Shown here piece by piece: positions 17,989 to 52,559 of a stretch of DNA of 64,000 nt. The position numbers and the translations under genes were made by a program. Positions within the stretch are counted from its first letter, which is position 1. The number at the start of each line of letters is the position of its first letter. Location: assembly GCF_000003815.2 (NCBI RefSeq), contig NC_049988.1, positions 3,571,971-3,635,970 on the forward strand. The letters run 5' to 3'. Below the pieces are notes generated by a model that worked only from the letters and a program-made list of their open reading frames with translations, was not told where the DNA came from and made no database searches. Origin of the DNA: Branchiostoma floridae (taxonomy: Eukaryota; Chordata; Leptocardii; Amphioxiformes; Branchiostomatidae).

Positions 17989-20697
17989 TTTTTTTTTTTT
18001 TATTCACATTTCTTTAAAGAGGATGAGACGGAAAGCAGACCCTGCTTATCGAGGTCTTCTCCTCATGTACATAAACAAAATAAGGACACACATACAGGAC
18101 TACAAAACGCTAAATAACAAAGTCAAGAGATAATGATAACGACATGAAATAAAACAACAAGGAATCAAATAACAAAGTGACGTGTAGCTGGCATACAAAC
18201 TTAGAATTAATCAAATAAGGTTATAAATCAACTTAAACAACCTGTCTATTGAACACAAGACATAACTACATGAAAATAAACAAGGAATCAAATAACAGAG
18301 TGACATATGGCTGATAAACAAACTTAGAAATAATAATCAAATAAGGTTCAGCTGAAACGATCTGTCTGTTTGATGAACTTAAACACAACATCAAATAAAT
18401 GACAGTTCTGAATGGTAGATAGTACTGGGTTTCCCCTGAGTAAGGTTGAACATAAAATATTTTCAGTGGTGTGTCTTGGGTCAAATGGTAAGATAGTGGT
18501 TAAAGATGACAACATATCAAGTCTTGCATCATTGTATAGAGGACAGTGTAGAAAATAATGTATAGTTGATTCGTTAGGGTGGCCACAATTACACATAGGA
18601 CTATTTACACATTTATGTTGGAACAGGTGGAAATTCAACTGACCGAAGTTAAGTCTAAGTCTAGTGAGATGGATTGCTGGGTATCTGGGACCATGCGAGA
18701 AGTGCAGGTGGGTAGGAGGTCTATAGAAAAAATACTCCAACTCATTTTTGAAGCTAGCAACAGAGGGAGATACTCTGGTAGTGAGTGGTAATTGATTCCA
18801 TGAAAGAACAGAGGAAGGTAAGAATGATCTCCTGTACTTCTCAGTTCTAGAAGGAATTTGGATATAATTTTGATTAGCACGAAGGCTGTATGTAGTGCGG
18901 TCACAGATCTGGGGTGGAATAATTTCACAAAGATATTCAGGTGTTAAACCGTTAACCATTTTGTAAAAATGAATAAGTTTGTGCTTTTGGCGTCTGCTGG
19001 CAGTAGTTTCCCACCCAACTTCTGACAAGATACTGTCGTTACTTGTTCCTCTCATTGCACCTGTGCAAATTCGAGCTGCAGTGAGCTGGACAGATTCAAT
19101 TAGGTTGCAATCTTTAACCGACAATTCATCCCATACAACATCGGCGTACTCTAATAGTGGTCGTATCATAGTTTTGTAAAGAATTTCGAGTGTTTGCCTC
19201 GGAGCAAATCTTGAAATTCTCTTTAGTAAATTTGTTCGTTTCATTGCATTAGTTGTAATAATTGAAACATGTAATGACCATGATAATTTTGGCGTAAGAT
19301 GTAGGCCGAGGTGTTTATGAGAGGATACCTCAGTCAACCGAATACCCATAAAATACAGTGGTGGATGTACAACTTTAGTTCGCTTGGTAGTAAAAGTTAT
19401 TAGTTGAGTTTTAAGAGGGTTGAATGTAACGAGCCATTGACGTGACCAGTTATGAACTAGTCTAAGATCGTGATTTAGCCTTACAGCTGAGGTAATAGGG
19501 TCTCTAACAATCTCAGTTAGTGAGGTATCATCTGCAAATAAGCGGCCATCCGTTTCTAAGTTGTCCACCAAATCATTGATGAAAACAAGGAAAAGAAGTG
19601 GGCCTAAAATAGAGCCCTGTGGGACACCAGCACCAATGGGTAACCATTCGGAACAGGCTCCGTTGAGTACAACACGCTGCTCACGATCATTTAGATATGA
19701 CTCAATCCAGGCAAGGAGGGGACCAGTTATTCCTAATTGTTTTAATTTAAAAATTAGCCCCAAGTGCCAGACTTTATCAAATGCTTTAGATATGTCTAAA
19801 AAAACAGTACGTACATCAAGTCCTTGATCAAGTGCTTGATGCATATTATGTGTTAGATATAACAGTGAGTTGACTGTCGAGTCTCCCGGAGAGAAACCTG
19901 AGTTTCGATCGGTGAGCAGTTTGTTTTCGTACAAGTAGGATGACAAGGGGATATATACAATTCTCTCAAAGACTTTTGATATACAACACAGCAGGGATAT
20001 AGGCCTATAATTTGTCTTTGTCTGTTTGTCACCATTTTTATGGACGGGAATTACATTTGAGCGCTTCCAAATTCCCGGGAAGCAGCCGCCTTGAACTGAC
20101 CTATTAAACAAATTGGAAAGTGGTGCAGCAAGGGATGGGGCAATGTGTTTGAGAAGTCTGTTGCCAATGCCATCGGGTCCAGTGGCCTTACCAACGTCGA
20201 GATTGCACAAAATTTTATAGACATCAAGGGGAGAACAATTAATACAGTTCTTAGTAGATTCAGTTCTAGGTGTAAATTGTGGAAGGGTGGCTCCAGCTGT
20301 GTTTAGGTGCGTTTGTGACGCAAAGTATTGATTAAAAGCCTCAGCCTTGGCCTTGTCATCTGATACAACACGTCCATTGTCAATCAGGGATGGTATTGCT
20401 CGATCCAGCTTACCCAAGAACATTTCTTTGGAAACTGACCACCACTTTTTAGGATTTGTAGCAGGGTTGGCGAGATCGAGACACAGGCTGAGACGATGGT
20501 TCAATTTAGCTTTCCTAATGAGGCTTGTACACGCGTTGCGTATATGTTTGAAAGTCTGAAACAAATCTGGACTATTTGTCCTTTTGTATTTCAAGTAAAG
20601 TCGCTTCTTTTTTCTCAGCATATGCCTAATTTCACAGGTCATCCACGGCTGATCCCTCGGGCGAACAGTGATCACTTTACTAGGCACAAACATTCTG
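17989..20697 (-). mobile_element. 5'-truncated CR1/Jockey-like LINE in a lectin exon
   Basis: Flanked by exact copies of ATGGCGAGGGTT (17977-17988 and 20698-20709). The left end is a run of T, the poly(A) tail of a minus-strand element. It lacks the endonuclease, so it is a 5'-truncated copy made by target-primed reverse transcription. Its open frame is intact and its 365-bp relative at 15631 is almost identical, so the insertion is young. Confidence 0.92.
18348..20693 (-). CDS. LINE reverse transcriptase (781 aa, truncated N terminus)
   Basis: It starts in the linker before the polymerase (RPRDQPWMTCEIRHMLRKKK). A complete reverse transcriptase follows: GPDGIGNRLLKHIAP, NYRPISLLCC, the motif-A block VFLDISKAFDKVW, GVPQGSILGPLLF and catalytic LFADDTSL. 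After it come the thumb and a C-terminal region containing HKCVNSPMCNCGHPNESTIH, a Cys/His motif. The endonuclease domain is absent. The frame is open upstream of its first ATG into the lectin exon (GTLA-IR-MFVP), so a lectin/RT fusion protein is conceivable. CR1/Jockey superfamily is inferred from motif style. Confidence 0.88.
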   Translation of the reverse strand: MFVPSKVITVRPRDQPWMTCEIRHMLRKKKRLYLKYKRTNSPDLFQTFKHIRNACTSLIRKAKLNHRLSLCLDLANPATNPKKWWSVSKEMFLGKLDRAIPSLIDNGRVVSDDKAKAEAFNQYFASQTHLNTAGATLPQFTPRTESTKNCINCSPLDVYKILCNLDVGKATGPDGIGNRLLKHIAPSLAAPLSNLFNRSVQGGCFPGIWKRSNVIPVHKNGDKQTKTNYRPISLLCCISKVFERIVYIPLSSYLYENKLLTDRNSGFSPGDSTVNSLLYLTHNMHQALDQGLDVRTVFLDISKAFDKVWHLGLIFKLKQLGITGPLLAWIESYLNDREQRVVLNGACSEWLPIGAGVPQGSILGPLLFLVFINDLVDNLETDGRLFADDTSLTEIVRDPITSAVRLNHDLRLVHNWSRQWLVTFNPLKTQLITFTTKRTKVVHPPLYFMGIRLTEVSSHKHLGLHLTPKLSWSLHVSIITTNAMKRTNLLKRISRFAPRQTLEILYKTMIRPLLEYADVVWDELSVKDCNLIESVQLTAARICTGAMRGTSNDSILSEVGWETTASRRQKHKLIHFYKMVNGLTPEYLCEIIPPQICDRTTYSLRANQNYIQIPSRTEKYRRSFLPSSVLSWNQLPLTTRVSPSVASFKNELEYFFYRPPTHLHFSHGPRYPAIHLTRLRLNFGQLNFHLFQHKCVNSPMCNCGHPNESTIHYFLHCPLYNDARLDMLSSLTTILPFDPRHTTENILCSTLLRGNPVLSTIQNCHLFDVVFKFIKQTDRFS

Positions 20698-20800
20698 ATG
20701 GCGAGGGTTCCGCCGTCTTCACGACAGATCGCGGCCGCTTCGCTGAAGTTCTTTACTGGGTTGTAGACCCTGTAGCAGAGTCCACCAAACGGCGTGTTAT
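20698..20800 (-). CDS. Lectin exon 6, first part (before the LINE)
   Basis: Acceptor CTGCAG before 20800. It encodes NTPFGGLCYRVYNP, NFSEAAAICREDGGTLA: the start of a C-type lectin domain with its first conserved cysteine after the helix. The exon is cut after GTLA by the LINE. Confidence 0.82.
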
Positions 20801-20959
20801 CTGCAGGACACCACAGGAAAACATTTTATATCAAAAGCAGGCATGTTACGGGTAATATGGGGATAGAATCAGACTTTGATTTTAAAAAATCACATGCGCA
20901 GACAAGCAAAAAAAGAAAACAACACCATGTTTAATGGAGCAAAAAAAGAGCTGACTCAC

Positions 20960-21493
20960 TTCCAGTATACCATGGATCATACCATTGACGTGGTCGAGTA
21001 GGGCACACAAAACCTACTGGCTGATCAGGCGGCCCTTGAAGCCCCTTTTGTCCTGGAGGTCCTGGAGGCACCATGGCTCCCTCATCTCCCGGAGCCGTAG
21101 ATTCAGGAGGCCCGACAGACACGGGGTCAGCCGGTCCCATGGCTCCCTTTTGTCCTGTAGGACCAAAAGGCCCGACAGACACAGGACCGGCCGGTCCCAT
21201 AGCTCCCAATTCTCCTGTAGGACCGAAAGGCCCGACAGACACAGGACCGGCCGGCCCCATGGCTCCCTTTTGTCCTGTAGGACCAAAAGGCCCGACAGAC
21301 ACAGGACCGGCCGGTCCCATGGCCCCACTATCCCCTGTTGGTCCAGGAGGCCCGACGGACACGGGACCAGCCGGCCCCGTGGCTCTCTTTTCTTCCGTAG
21401 GCCCAAGAGGCCCGATAGACACATGACCAGTCGGTCCCATGGCTCTCCGTTTTCCTGTAGGTCCGGCTGACTTGGCCATTGAATCCTGGTTCC
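20960..21493 (-). CDS. Lectin gene exon 5: collagen-like stalk
   Basis: 534 bases. Near-perfect 60-bp DNA repeats encode 20-residue units of the type GPAGPVSVGPFGPTGQKGAM. In each unit six Gly-X-Y triplets are broken by a Ser-Val pair. The exon ends GFVCPTRPRQWYDPWYTG, leading into the lectin domain; donor GTGAGT at 20959. The antisense frames over this region are Pro/Gly-rich shadows. Confidence 0.88.
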
Positions 21494-21784
21494 CTGGCAA
21501 ATAGGAATGTAAACACGGTGATTAGCCTAAAGTATTGAGGAAAAAACGGCAATTTTCTTTAAAACTTGTAGCTTTAGAAATAGGAAAGAAAGAAAAAGGA
21601 AAATTAAGGAAAGCAAACTTCACAACTATTAGAACAATAAATGTAGAAACTGCAATATTCAACTGATGATTAAAAATAAACAGCATCTTGAAATATAACT
21701 TTTACAATCCCCAACTTTGTGGTGGTCCGTAATTAGAAGAATCTAGCTCGAAAAAACATTCATGACAAATGGGCAAACTCTTAC

Positions 21785-21913
21785 GTTCCATCTTGCTGAA
21801 TGACAACTCCATCTTCCCGCCCAGTTTCTCCATCTTGTTAGAAAGCGCTGCCATCTCCTCAGACATCTTCACAGACAGCTTGGCGACATCGTCAGACGTG
21901 ACGGTAACTTTGA
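21785..21913 (-). CDS. Lectin gene exon 4: coiled-coil neck
   Basis: 129 bases. Spaced hydrophobics and Met/Leu (VAKLSVKMSEEMAALSNKME) suggest a trimerising coiled coil before the collagen stalk. Acceptor ACAG, donor GTAAGA, phase 1 at both ends. Confidence 0.75.
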
Positions 21914-22738
21914 CTGTTTCAAAAAGAGACAGCTACAAATGTAATTCTAGGGTCATATTTCCAGAGTGGGCTACGGCCAGGAAGCTCTCGGGAACGACAA
22001 AATTTAAAGGACAACAAAACACACAAGAGACGGTGTGCACCATAGACTTCCTGCAACCTATGATCCACTAGCTTACTGAGTCACGTGTTCTATCTGCATA
22101 ACGCGACGTAGCGACAGCAGTGGATTGTCCATTCCTTGACAAAGACTGGTGCTGTTCAGTCGAAAATTTGGGTGAGTCCAATTTTTGTGCTGGATATCAC
22201 AATTAAACTAGTTCAAGAAAAACACAAATAATGTAAAAAATATTTGTCATTAGCATAATTTGCTTATATTCTTTGATAACACTTTTATTTTCCATTTCCG
22301 CAAACATCTCGGCCGGGCCAGGTTTGAAAATGTGTCCTTAGAAAAACTTTGCTCAAATCTTCAAAAATGTTATGAAATAGGAACTGGAAAGGCAAGCAAA
22401 TAGATTGTGTGTACCTTCACAAGGTCTAGTCTAAGAAACTACTGCTCTTCTTGTTCTTGTTTAAAAAAATATATTAACCTCCATTACAAGCCATTTAGAT
22501 GACAATGCTTTTATTGCCATCCTTGTTTAAAAAAGAGGCCTATTCCCTGACCATGTGTCCCCTTTGTAGAGCAGATCCTCTGGCAAGCATAAAATTCTGA
22601 TTGACCAGAGATTCTATTGGATCAGTGTTTTTAGAACATGCGAAAATCTATGCAAACGTGAATGTCATCCATAAACTCTAGGTATGTCAGTGTGGCCTAA
22701 CGTGTACGTAATCATGTAAATTCATGTTAACAACTGAC

Positions 22739-22870
22739 CTGCAAAATATGGCAGCATCATGATGTTGAGTACGGCGAACAGAACGATTACCACAGTGATT
22801 TGCCAAGCCTTGTTGCTCAGGCCCCAGCATTTCGCCCATTTGCCTACTGCGTCCGGATCATTGCTTGCAT
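22739..22870 (-). CDS. Lectin gene exon 3: transmembrane helix
   Basis: 132 bases encoding DASNDPDAVGKWAKCW, then the hydrophobic ITVVIVLFAVLNIMMLPYFA. With no signal peptide upstream, this acts as a signal anchor and leaves the C-terminal lectin outside. Confidence 0.78.
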
Positions 22871-23524
22871 CTGTTAGGAATATCAATACTAGAGTTCCAC
22901 GACCCCATACCTTCGCTAAAATAAATTCGAATTTACAACTGATTAGATGACCTATCATCATCACCTTCACCCAAATAACAGACGTGCACAATATTTCTTA
23001 AGAAAGAAGGCAATAATAGCATTTTCTGTTAATGTATGCAAATGGCTTTTTTAATTTGCAAAACTAATGTTCAACCTTATACAACCTCCAAATGCTACGA
23101 GTAAGAAATTCACGTCATTTACCAAATGGGATTATAACATTATCTCATTAATGATGCAAATTAGTTCTTCATTTGCATCATTTGCATAATGTTCTTCTCT
23201 TCACCAGTCACATGTTCGAATAGTTCTACAATTGAACACAGTGAGTTTTCTAAAAAATAAACATTAATCATTTAAATTAGATTCTGATTCACATCATAAA
23301 TATTCATTTATATGAAGCATCACTTAAACTGTCTACACCATGATAATCCGTCTACGTCTTCTTGAGTTATTCCCTTTCAAAGTCTGACACTAAACCGACC
23401 CCTGCAGTTGTAAAAAAAATTGCCGAGGCCCACACCTATTCCACTTACTCTGGGCCATAAGAGCTACCTACCGGTCAAAACTCATAGCCATAGCATGTCC
23501 GGAACTCGAGATATCAAACCTGGA

Positions 23525-23620
23525 AGTTCCGCTGCAGTACCGTAACAAGCCGCTAGAGGCCCAAAATCTAATCGTTTCCAGGTCTCATAAAGCCCTACAC
23601 ACATAAAGAATATCAATACA
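23525..23620 (+). repeat. SINE-like fragment with GCTGCAGTACC core
   Basis: CGCTGCAGTACC followed some 18 bases on by CTAGAGGCCCAAAATC. The same two-part core recurs at 24880, 39050, 51928 and 52218. Confidence 0.5.
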
Positions 23621-23789
23621 ATCCAGGCATTCTCGAGTTATGCTGCCCATCCACAAACATATATACAAACGCTTTTACAAAAACGCCCCTGCAATTCAGA
23701 GAAAGTACGCCATAGATTATAACTCCATTCTTCATATAGGTAATAAGAACCCGCGAAGTAAGAGAACATGGGTTGGGGAAAAGCTTTAC

Positions 23790-23882
23790 CTGCTTTGGTG
23801 GCGTACATGGTGTTGGGTATACTGGCAGTGGCGTCCGCAAGTGACCTCCAATCTGCCTGAGGCTGCTGTATGGGCGTGGTGC
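23790..23882 (-). CDS. Lectin gene exon 2
   Basis: 93 bases, acceptor CCAG before 23882 and donor GTAAAG after 23790. It reads TTPIQQPQADWRSLADATAS and on to YATKA. Polar cytoplasmic segment with no motif that I recognise. Confidence 0.7.
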
Positions 23883-24121
23883 CTGGACCCAAAATTACAA
23901 CATAAACTTTACAATATTTCGATATCTTTTAGTCTTAAAGGTAACGACCAGGTATACACAGCCGCTTGCAAAATTTATTACCGATTTGCCAATTTGCGAT
24001 TTTCTTGAAAATTCTGTCAACCCGCTTTACCAACAATTCAGCCTGAGATACTAGTAGTAGAACAGGAACAGGACTGATAAAACATTGTCACAGACTCGTG
24101 AGAAAAAGAAGTTACGTATAC

Positions 24122-24167
24122 CTCCTGCCGTTCGCTCGGTCTGGGACGTCTGTTGCGGTCCCGACAT
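24122..24167 (-). CDS. Lectin gene exon 1 (start codon)
   Basis: Encodes MSGPQQTSQTERTAG from the ATG at 24167 to a donor GTATAC. Hydrophilic, as expected for the cytoplasmic N terminus of a type II protein; there is no signal peptide. Confidence 0.7.
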
Positions 24168-24289
24168 GGTGACACTGGTCCGATTTCTGGACAGCAAAAC
24201 ACGTCCTACACTCAGGAAATGCGCTTGTAAGTGTGGAGACTGAGATCTAAGACTCTCACCAAATTTTGCACCTTACGATAATGCGCGTG

Positions 24290-24372
24290 CGCGAAGTTAG
24301 GGTTAGGGAGAGTTAGAGCTAGGGTTAAGGAAAAAGGGTCAGAACTAGGGTCGGGTAAGGGTTAGCGTTAAT
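24290..24372. repeat. Degenerate telomere-like TTAGGG stretch
   Basis: AGTTAGGGTTAGGGAGAG and further TAGGGTTAA- and AGGGTTAG-like pieces, about 120-200 bases upstream of the lectin start codon. Too imperfect for a true interstitial telomere. Confidence 0.55.
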
Positions 24373-26280
24373 ATTCATAGCGCAACGGATCCTTCCAAAA
24401 TCTGGCAGACTCCGTCTTGAAAATTAGTGTGACTCACTTCTCTTCACTCGGGTATACTGGAAAACCCCATGCAGTGTTGGGGCAACTATTTGTTAGTCAC
24501 AGAAATATGACTTGACACCGGTTAAGGCGCACACGAAGAAATGTCAAACATAGAAATATGAAAGTAAACTACGCATATTAAGTTGATTGCGTCAGGATCT
24601 TTGAACAGTCCAGACCAATATAATAAAACATCGAAAACAACTTCACAAATGCAGAAGTAATTTTTCGCTGTTTCTCTCACATATGACAATATCGTTGTTT
24701 ATGTATGCATGAGAAAAACAATTTTGTTGCAAATATTATTTATATTGGATAATGAATTCATACACTAGTAGCTGGCGTCGCTATGTGAGATATAAGTTGT
24801 AAACAACTCAAATCTATTAAACACGACGCAAAACAAGACCACAGCATCGTCAGGACGAAAGATACAACAATTTGAAATTCTGCTGCAGTACCTTGGAAAG
24901 CCTCCAGGTGGCCCAAAAACTACCTTGACCTTCGTGTCACAAACAACTACCCATACGCGAAGTACAATTACAATCCATCCAGAGGTTATCAAGCTTTTGC
25001 TAGCTTATTATATGCACGCACACGCACACACACACACATACACGTGCGCGCACACTCGGGTAAAATTTGTTTTGGGCAAAAGTATGTAGTTATATGGTTT
25101 TCTCGTTAATTACCTCCATGAAATATTCATGGCGGTTATATATATATTTCACTAGCGTTTATCTTCTTACGATATGAGACTCTTATGAAACAAGTCGTTG
25201 TATTTTGATGTGTTTATTACCAATCAATGTGACGCGTGTCGACAGTGAGAGTCTGTACATCATGAGTCGGAGCGATATATATTATTTAGCACCTAATTGA
25301 CATCAAATTATAGTCATCATATATTATCTATTGTAAATTATTCGTTCAGCTAGAAAGCAAAGCGCAATAGTATAAACGCATTAAAATGTGACTTATACAG
25401 TTTGGTCTTAACGAATCGTTTCGGAATTAAATTTTGGTATTATATTGGTATTATGCCTGAGACCTATACGTCACATATTTTGCAAAACTATTTTACAAGT
25501 CAAGACAATAATGAAATTAAAAATGAAATGCAAATAATCGGTTCAAAAAGACCAATTGATCATAGGTTCTAAATAGCAACCACTATATTTATTATTAGCA
25601 ACCACTGTACTATTATTATTATATTAGCCAACATCGCTGAAAACACACAGGTTGTTATGCCAGAGCTAACAATCGCAAATATAAAATCAACATGTTACAC
25701 ATATCAGAGCCTCTAATAGACATAATTACAATTATATCTTATCACAGTAAACAACACAAAAGGTGTAAAAACTCTATGGCTTAATTATCATACAAATCAA
25801 TGTGTTGGAAATATCTAACATGCAAACATTCAGGAAAAAAACAAATAGCAAATAGTACCTAATGCAGTAAAGCCATAATTTGCTTTCCAATCCTTAGCAC
25901 ACACTTTTGTCTTTTTTACCACAGCATTCCTGATTTATAGAAATCAATCACATTGCTATATCGATATATAATGTCTTTGAAAAACTTAGCCGCTAAAATA
26001 GAGAATAAAACTCTTTTTCTTTATAGATTGAATTCTAAATAACTCTAGCGCCATTAATTATCGAATGATTAATTCATAACAACCTAAAATTGGTGTTGGA
26101 GATATATACCATAGATAAAGCTATTGACGTTATTGCAATCTTTGTTCTTTAATTCTGAATTAATGCTCAAAACGTTACTCATGCACCTGATCAATACTGT
26201 ATCATTCTGCTAGTGCGTTACACAGAGGGGCAGTTATACCGGTTATACATATACAAATTTGGTGCAGATGGCACACTTTG
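24373..26280. other. Intergenic between lectin and VWDE-like genes
   Basis: AT-rich, with a short CA/CG dinucleotide run at about 25018-25056 and one SINE-like fragment near 24870-24980. I see no gene. Confidence 0.5.
24870..24985 (+). repeat. SINE-like fragment with GCTGCAGTACC core
   Basis: CTGCTGCAGTACC, then CCAGGTGGCCCAAAAAC, with ACAATCCATCCAG near its end. Shared core with four other sites in the window. Confidence 0.5.
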
Positions 26281-49827
<23,547 letters not shown>

Positions 49828-51390
49828 CTAGAAGATAGAGATATTTAAATATCAATTAACCGAATGTCTAACTTTATGTGTATTTAATTATTTTTGTGCC
49901 TTAAAGAATTCAACAATCTTATAGTCGTTATTTTGCCGAGCTGCACTGCGTTAATGCTATTTTTGACAAGGACTTACATAGAAAATATTAACTTTCATAC
50001 CATGTCCATTAAATCTATCATTTCCGATGAACGTACGGATTTTCTACAATATGAACATAAATCTCAATGCCTTGATTGACCTAGCCTGTGTTTACACAAT
50101 CTCTCGCTGGCTGGGGTTGACAACCCCCTCCTAGGACGGCGGCAATTACTATAGGGCCGGCCGCTAGGAGCGCGATTCTAGTCAGGCTATGATTGACCCA
50201 ATAGCCATAGTTCAAACAGTCACAACCTGCTGTTTTTGTGGCCATGTTAATCAAGAGCCCACCATGTTGATACACCATCTGTAAGCTCCTCACAGTTGCC
50301 AGTTATCACTACTAGATAACAGGAAAGAGGAATGTTATTCATCTCCCGACACAAACGGGTCGCTTTGATGCTGACATATATCATTACCTGTGTCATGAAT
50401 TTGTCAATATCCGTGTCACATGGAAAACGTTGTCCAATGTACATTAGCTAAACTTTAACCAAAAAATTTAGGTCCTCTTACAGTGATACCTACCATGTTT
50501 CAAACTGTCCAATTACGTAATATAAAATCGGTTTCCGTATGCGGCAAACATCTGTTGTCATGGTTCAGAGCAAAGTCCAATCTTTTGTGTTGTCATAGTA
50601 ATCGTTTGTGGACAGGCATTTTTGTCGAAAATGGCTAATTTCGGTTCTAACAATATATTTTTTAAGTTTATTTCCTATGTTACTGCTATTTTATTAGACA
50701 GATAAAATTTTATATCTTTCATGATCAAATATGAATAAATTAAGTGTGTATGATTACGTCACCGGCCAAATTCCAAGATGGCGGACTATATGACCAGATC
50801 ATAGCTAGCTTATTTTAATGGTACCAGCCAATAGAGTCAAATTGATGACGCCATAATTGCGTTATCTTAGACCATGATAGCGTCATTTTTTCATTTAAAT
50901 TTTATTTTTAAATTTCTTAACATCTTCAGGTATCATGTCTACATCTTGTTCTAGAAGATTGGTGGTCATTTGATTTGTCGTTTAACAGTTACATGGGTTA
51001 GAAGGGGCGGGCCTCAAAAGCGTATTATCTATCCGATCACTGCTAAGATTGTGATGTTTTGCATAATACATATATATCAACATTTAGACGTTATATCAGC
51101 ATTCACAATACTGCCTTCTGATGCACGTTATCATTAAACCCTTTAACTTCCCAAACCAGATATATCCGGCACACATATACATGCCCTGTGTGCAGTGCCC
51201 GGTTATAACCGGGATAGCGTATTCCCCCGAAGTAGCAGCTTTGCGCGCGTGTAGCGCACGAACCCCGGAAGTTAGGGACTTCGGCCTCTTTTCGGGGGTC
51301 AGCGGCCAACCCTGGCATTAATAGCATTTTATAGGGCTGAAACTCTGGCAGTTTAATGGATTAATGGACCACTGATTAATTGATACTTAC
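49828..51390. other. 5' flank or first intron of the VWDE-like gene
   Basis: It should contain the missing first coding exon or lead to it, but no ATG with a hydrophobic run and a phase 1 donor was convincing. About 50690-51020 is related to the repeat at 53880-54098. Confidence 0.4.
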
Positions 51391-51490
51391 NNNNNNNNNN
51401 NNNNNNNNNNNNNNNNNNNNNNNNNNNNNNNNNNNNNNNNNNNNNNNNNNNNNNNNNNNNNNNNNNNNNNNNNNNNNNNNNNNNNNNNNN
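51391..51490. other. Assembly gap (100 N)
   Basis: Exactly 100 N. The flanking GGGCTGAAACTCTGGCAG at about 51335 also occurs inside the 3.4 kb transposon near 5237, so a repeat probably caused the break. Confidence 0.99.
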
Positions 51491-51924
51491 TCTACATTCT
51501 GGTATCTGGTAAACTTGAACTTTGACCTCCCTAACACTCTACAAACAAGCTCAGGATGGAGGCAATAATTTTGAACCCACTGCTTTCACAATATGTACGA
51601 AAACACCAGCATTGATATGGCTGTAGTGTGTTTGTTGCTGAGATAAGAAAATAGCCCTCCATCTGCTTGGACTCCTTCACACCTGTGAAAACAAGGCCAC
51701 ATGGATCCGTATAACGTTACAGATCAAGGACCGCTTTGCCTACGTTTTGTTCCAGGTAATAGACTAAACCAATTGTTACCAGGGGATTATAAATGAATTA
51801 TAAACACGGCCCTGCATTTCCACAGCAACCTGCTGTGGTGCCCATACCGTCACCACGTTCGCCTTATGTTAACGCCATTCTGCCACTTACACCACAACGT
51901 TTAAAACCAAAGATACAAAACCAG

Positions 51925-52290
51925 GTAATCCTGCTGCAGTACCACGTTCAACCACCAGAGGGTCATAAAGTGCTTAAAAAAAAGGTCGGGGTCACAACAC
52001 CTACCCACATCCCAAATATTATCGCGATCCATCCGCAGATTATTAAGCTGTTCGCCGGACACACACAACTCCACAAAACAAAAGACCCTGCAGATCCACA
52101 GCAAACAACTAGGAGACCCACATGTACCGGTGCACCACATAAGGCTAAGCATCAATTTGACACCTACCCACCACCTAAATCAACACCACAGCATGTCCAG
52201 GTTCAAAGATATAATACTAAACGTGCTGCTGTACCAAGGTCAACAACAGGGGGCCAAAACAATACATCCATCTTCATGGAAGTAATCAAT
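51925..52290 (+). repeat. Two SINE-like cores, CTGCTGCAGTACC type
   Basis: CTGCTGCAGTACCACG then CCAGAGGGTCATAAAG (51928), and GTGCTGCTGTACCAAGG then AGGGGGCCAAAACAATAC (52218). A 166-codon Pro/Gln-rich open frame across this area has the composition of the repeat and is not taken as a gene. Confidence 0.5.
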
Positions 52291-52559
52291 TAATGATAAA
52301 CAACTGAGACCGTCTCCGCTATTATGTTACAAAGCTGGTACGGCCATTGCTCTGATCATAATGTACACAAAGAGCGACCTCTTTTCACGACCAAGAGGCT
52401 TCTGTTATATTACCACTTGACTGGTCACACACACGCAATCGGGTATGTCTCGCGACTCGCGCCCCCTAAATAATCGCCACCCTTCTATCGCGTAACGCAA
52501 CGACTTACCAGGCACGTGGCTCGGCAGCAGCTGGTTATATATTAGGCGCTAAATGCTGG

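Larger units (their letters stand above)
17681..24167 (-). pseudogene. Type II membrane collagen C-type lectin gene, split by a LINE
   Basis: Six exons (24167-24122, 23882-23790, 22870-22739, 21913-21785, 21493-20960, 20800-17681) join with GT-AG borders, and every junction is phase 1. The product is a short N-terminal cytoplasmic part, a transmembrane helix (about residues 71-90), a coiled coil (92-134), a collagen-like stalk (about 140-285) and a C-type lectin domain. Membrane-bound collectins of this plan trimerise and bind surface glycans. The lectin exon is interrupted at 17977-20709 by a LINE with a 12-bp target duplication. Without it the exon reads through to a donor at 17680 after LCQFTPG; this donor would also be phase 1, so a further exon may exist. 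As assembled the locus cannot make a whole lectin domain. Confidence 0.82.

Noticed and set aside
20985-21470. 161- and 117-codon plus-strand frames rich in Gly/Pro or Arg/Ser
   Set aside because: Antisense of the collagen exon; low-complexity mirror of Gly-X-Y codons.
50081-50444. First exon of the VWDE-like gene
   Set aside because: The open frames of 65-70 codons have no hydrophobic signal sequence and no phase 1 donor at a sensible place.
51793-52293. 166-codon Pro/Gln-rich frame
   Set aside because: It overlies SINE-like repeats and has no domain; composition follows the repeat.
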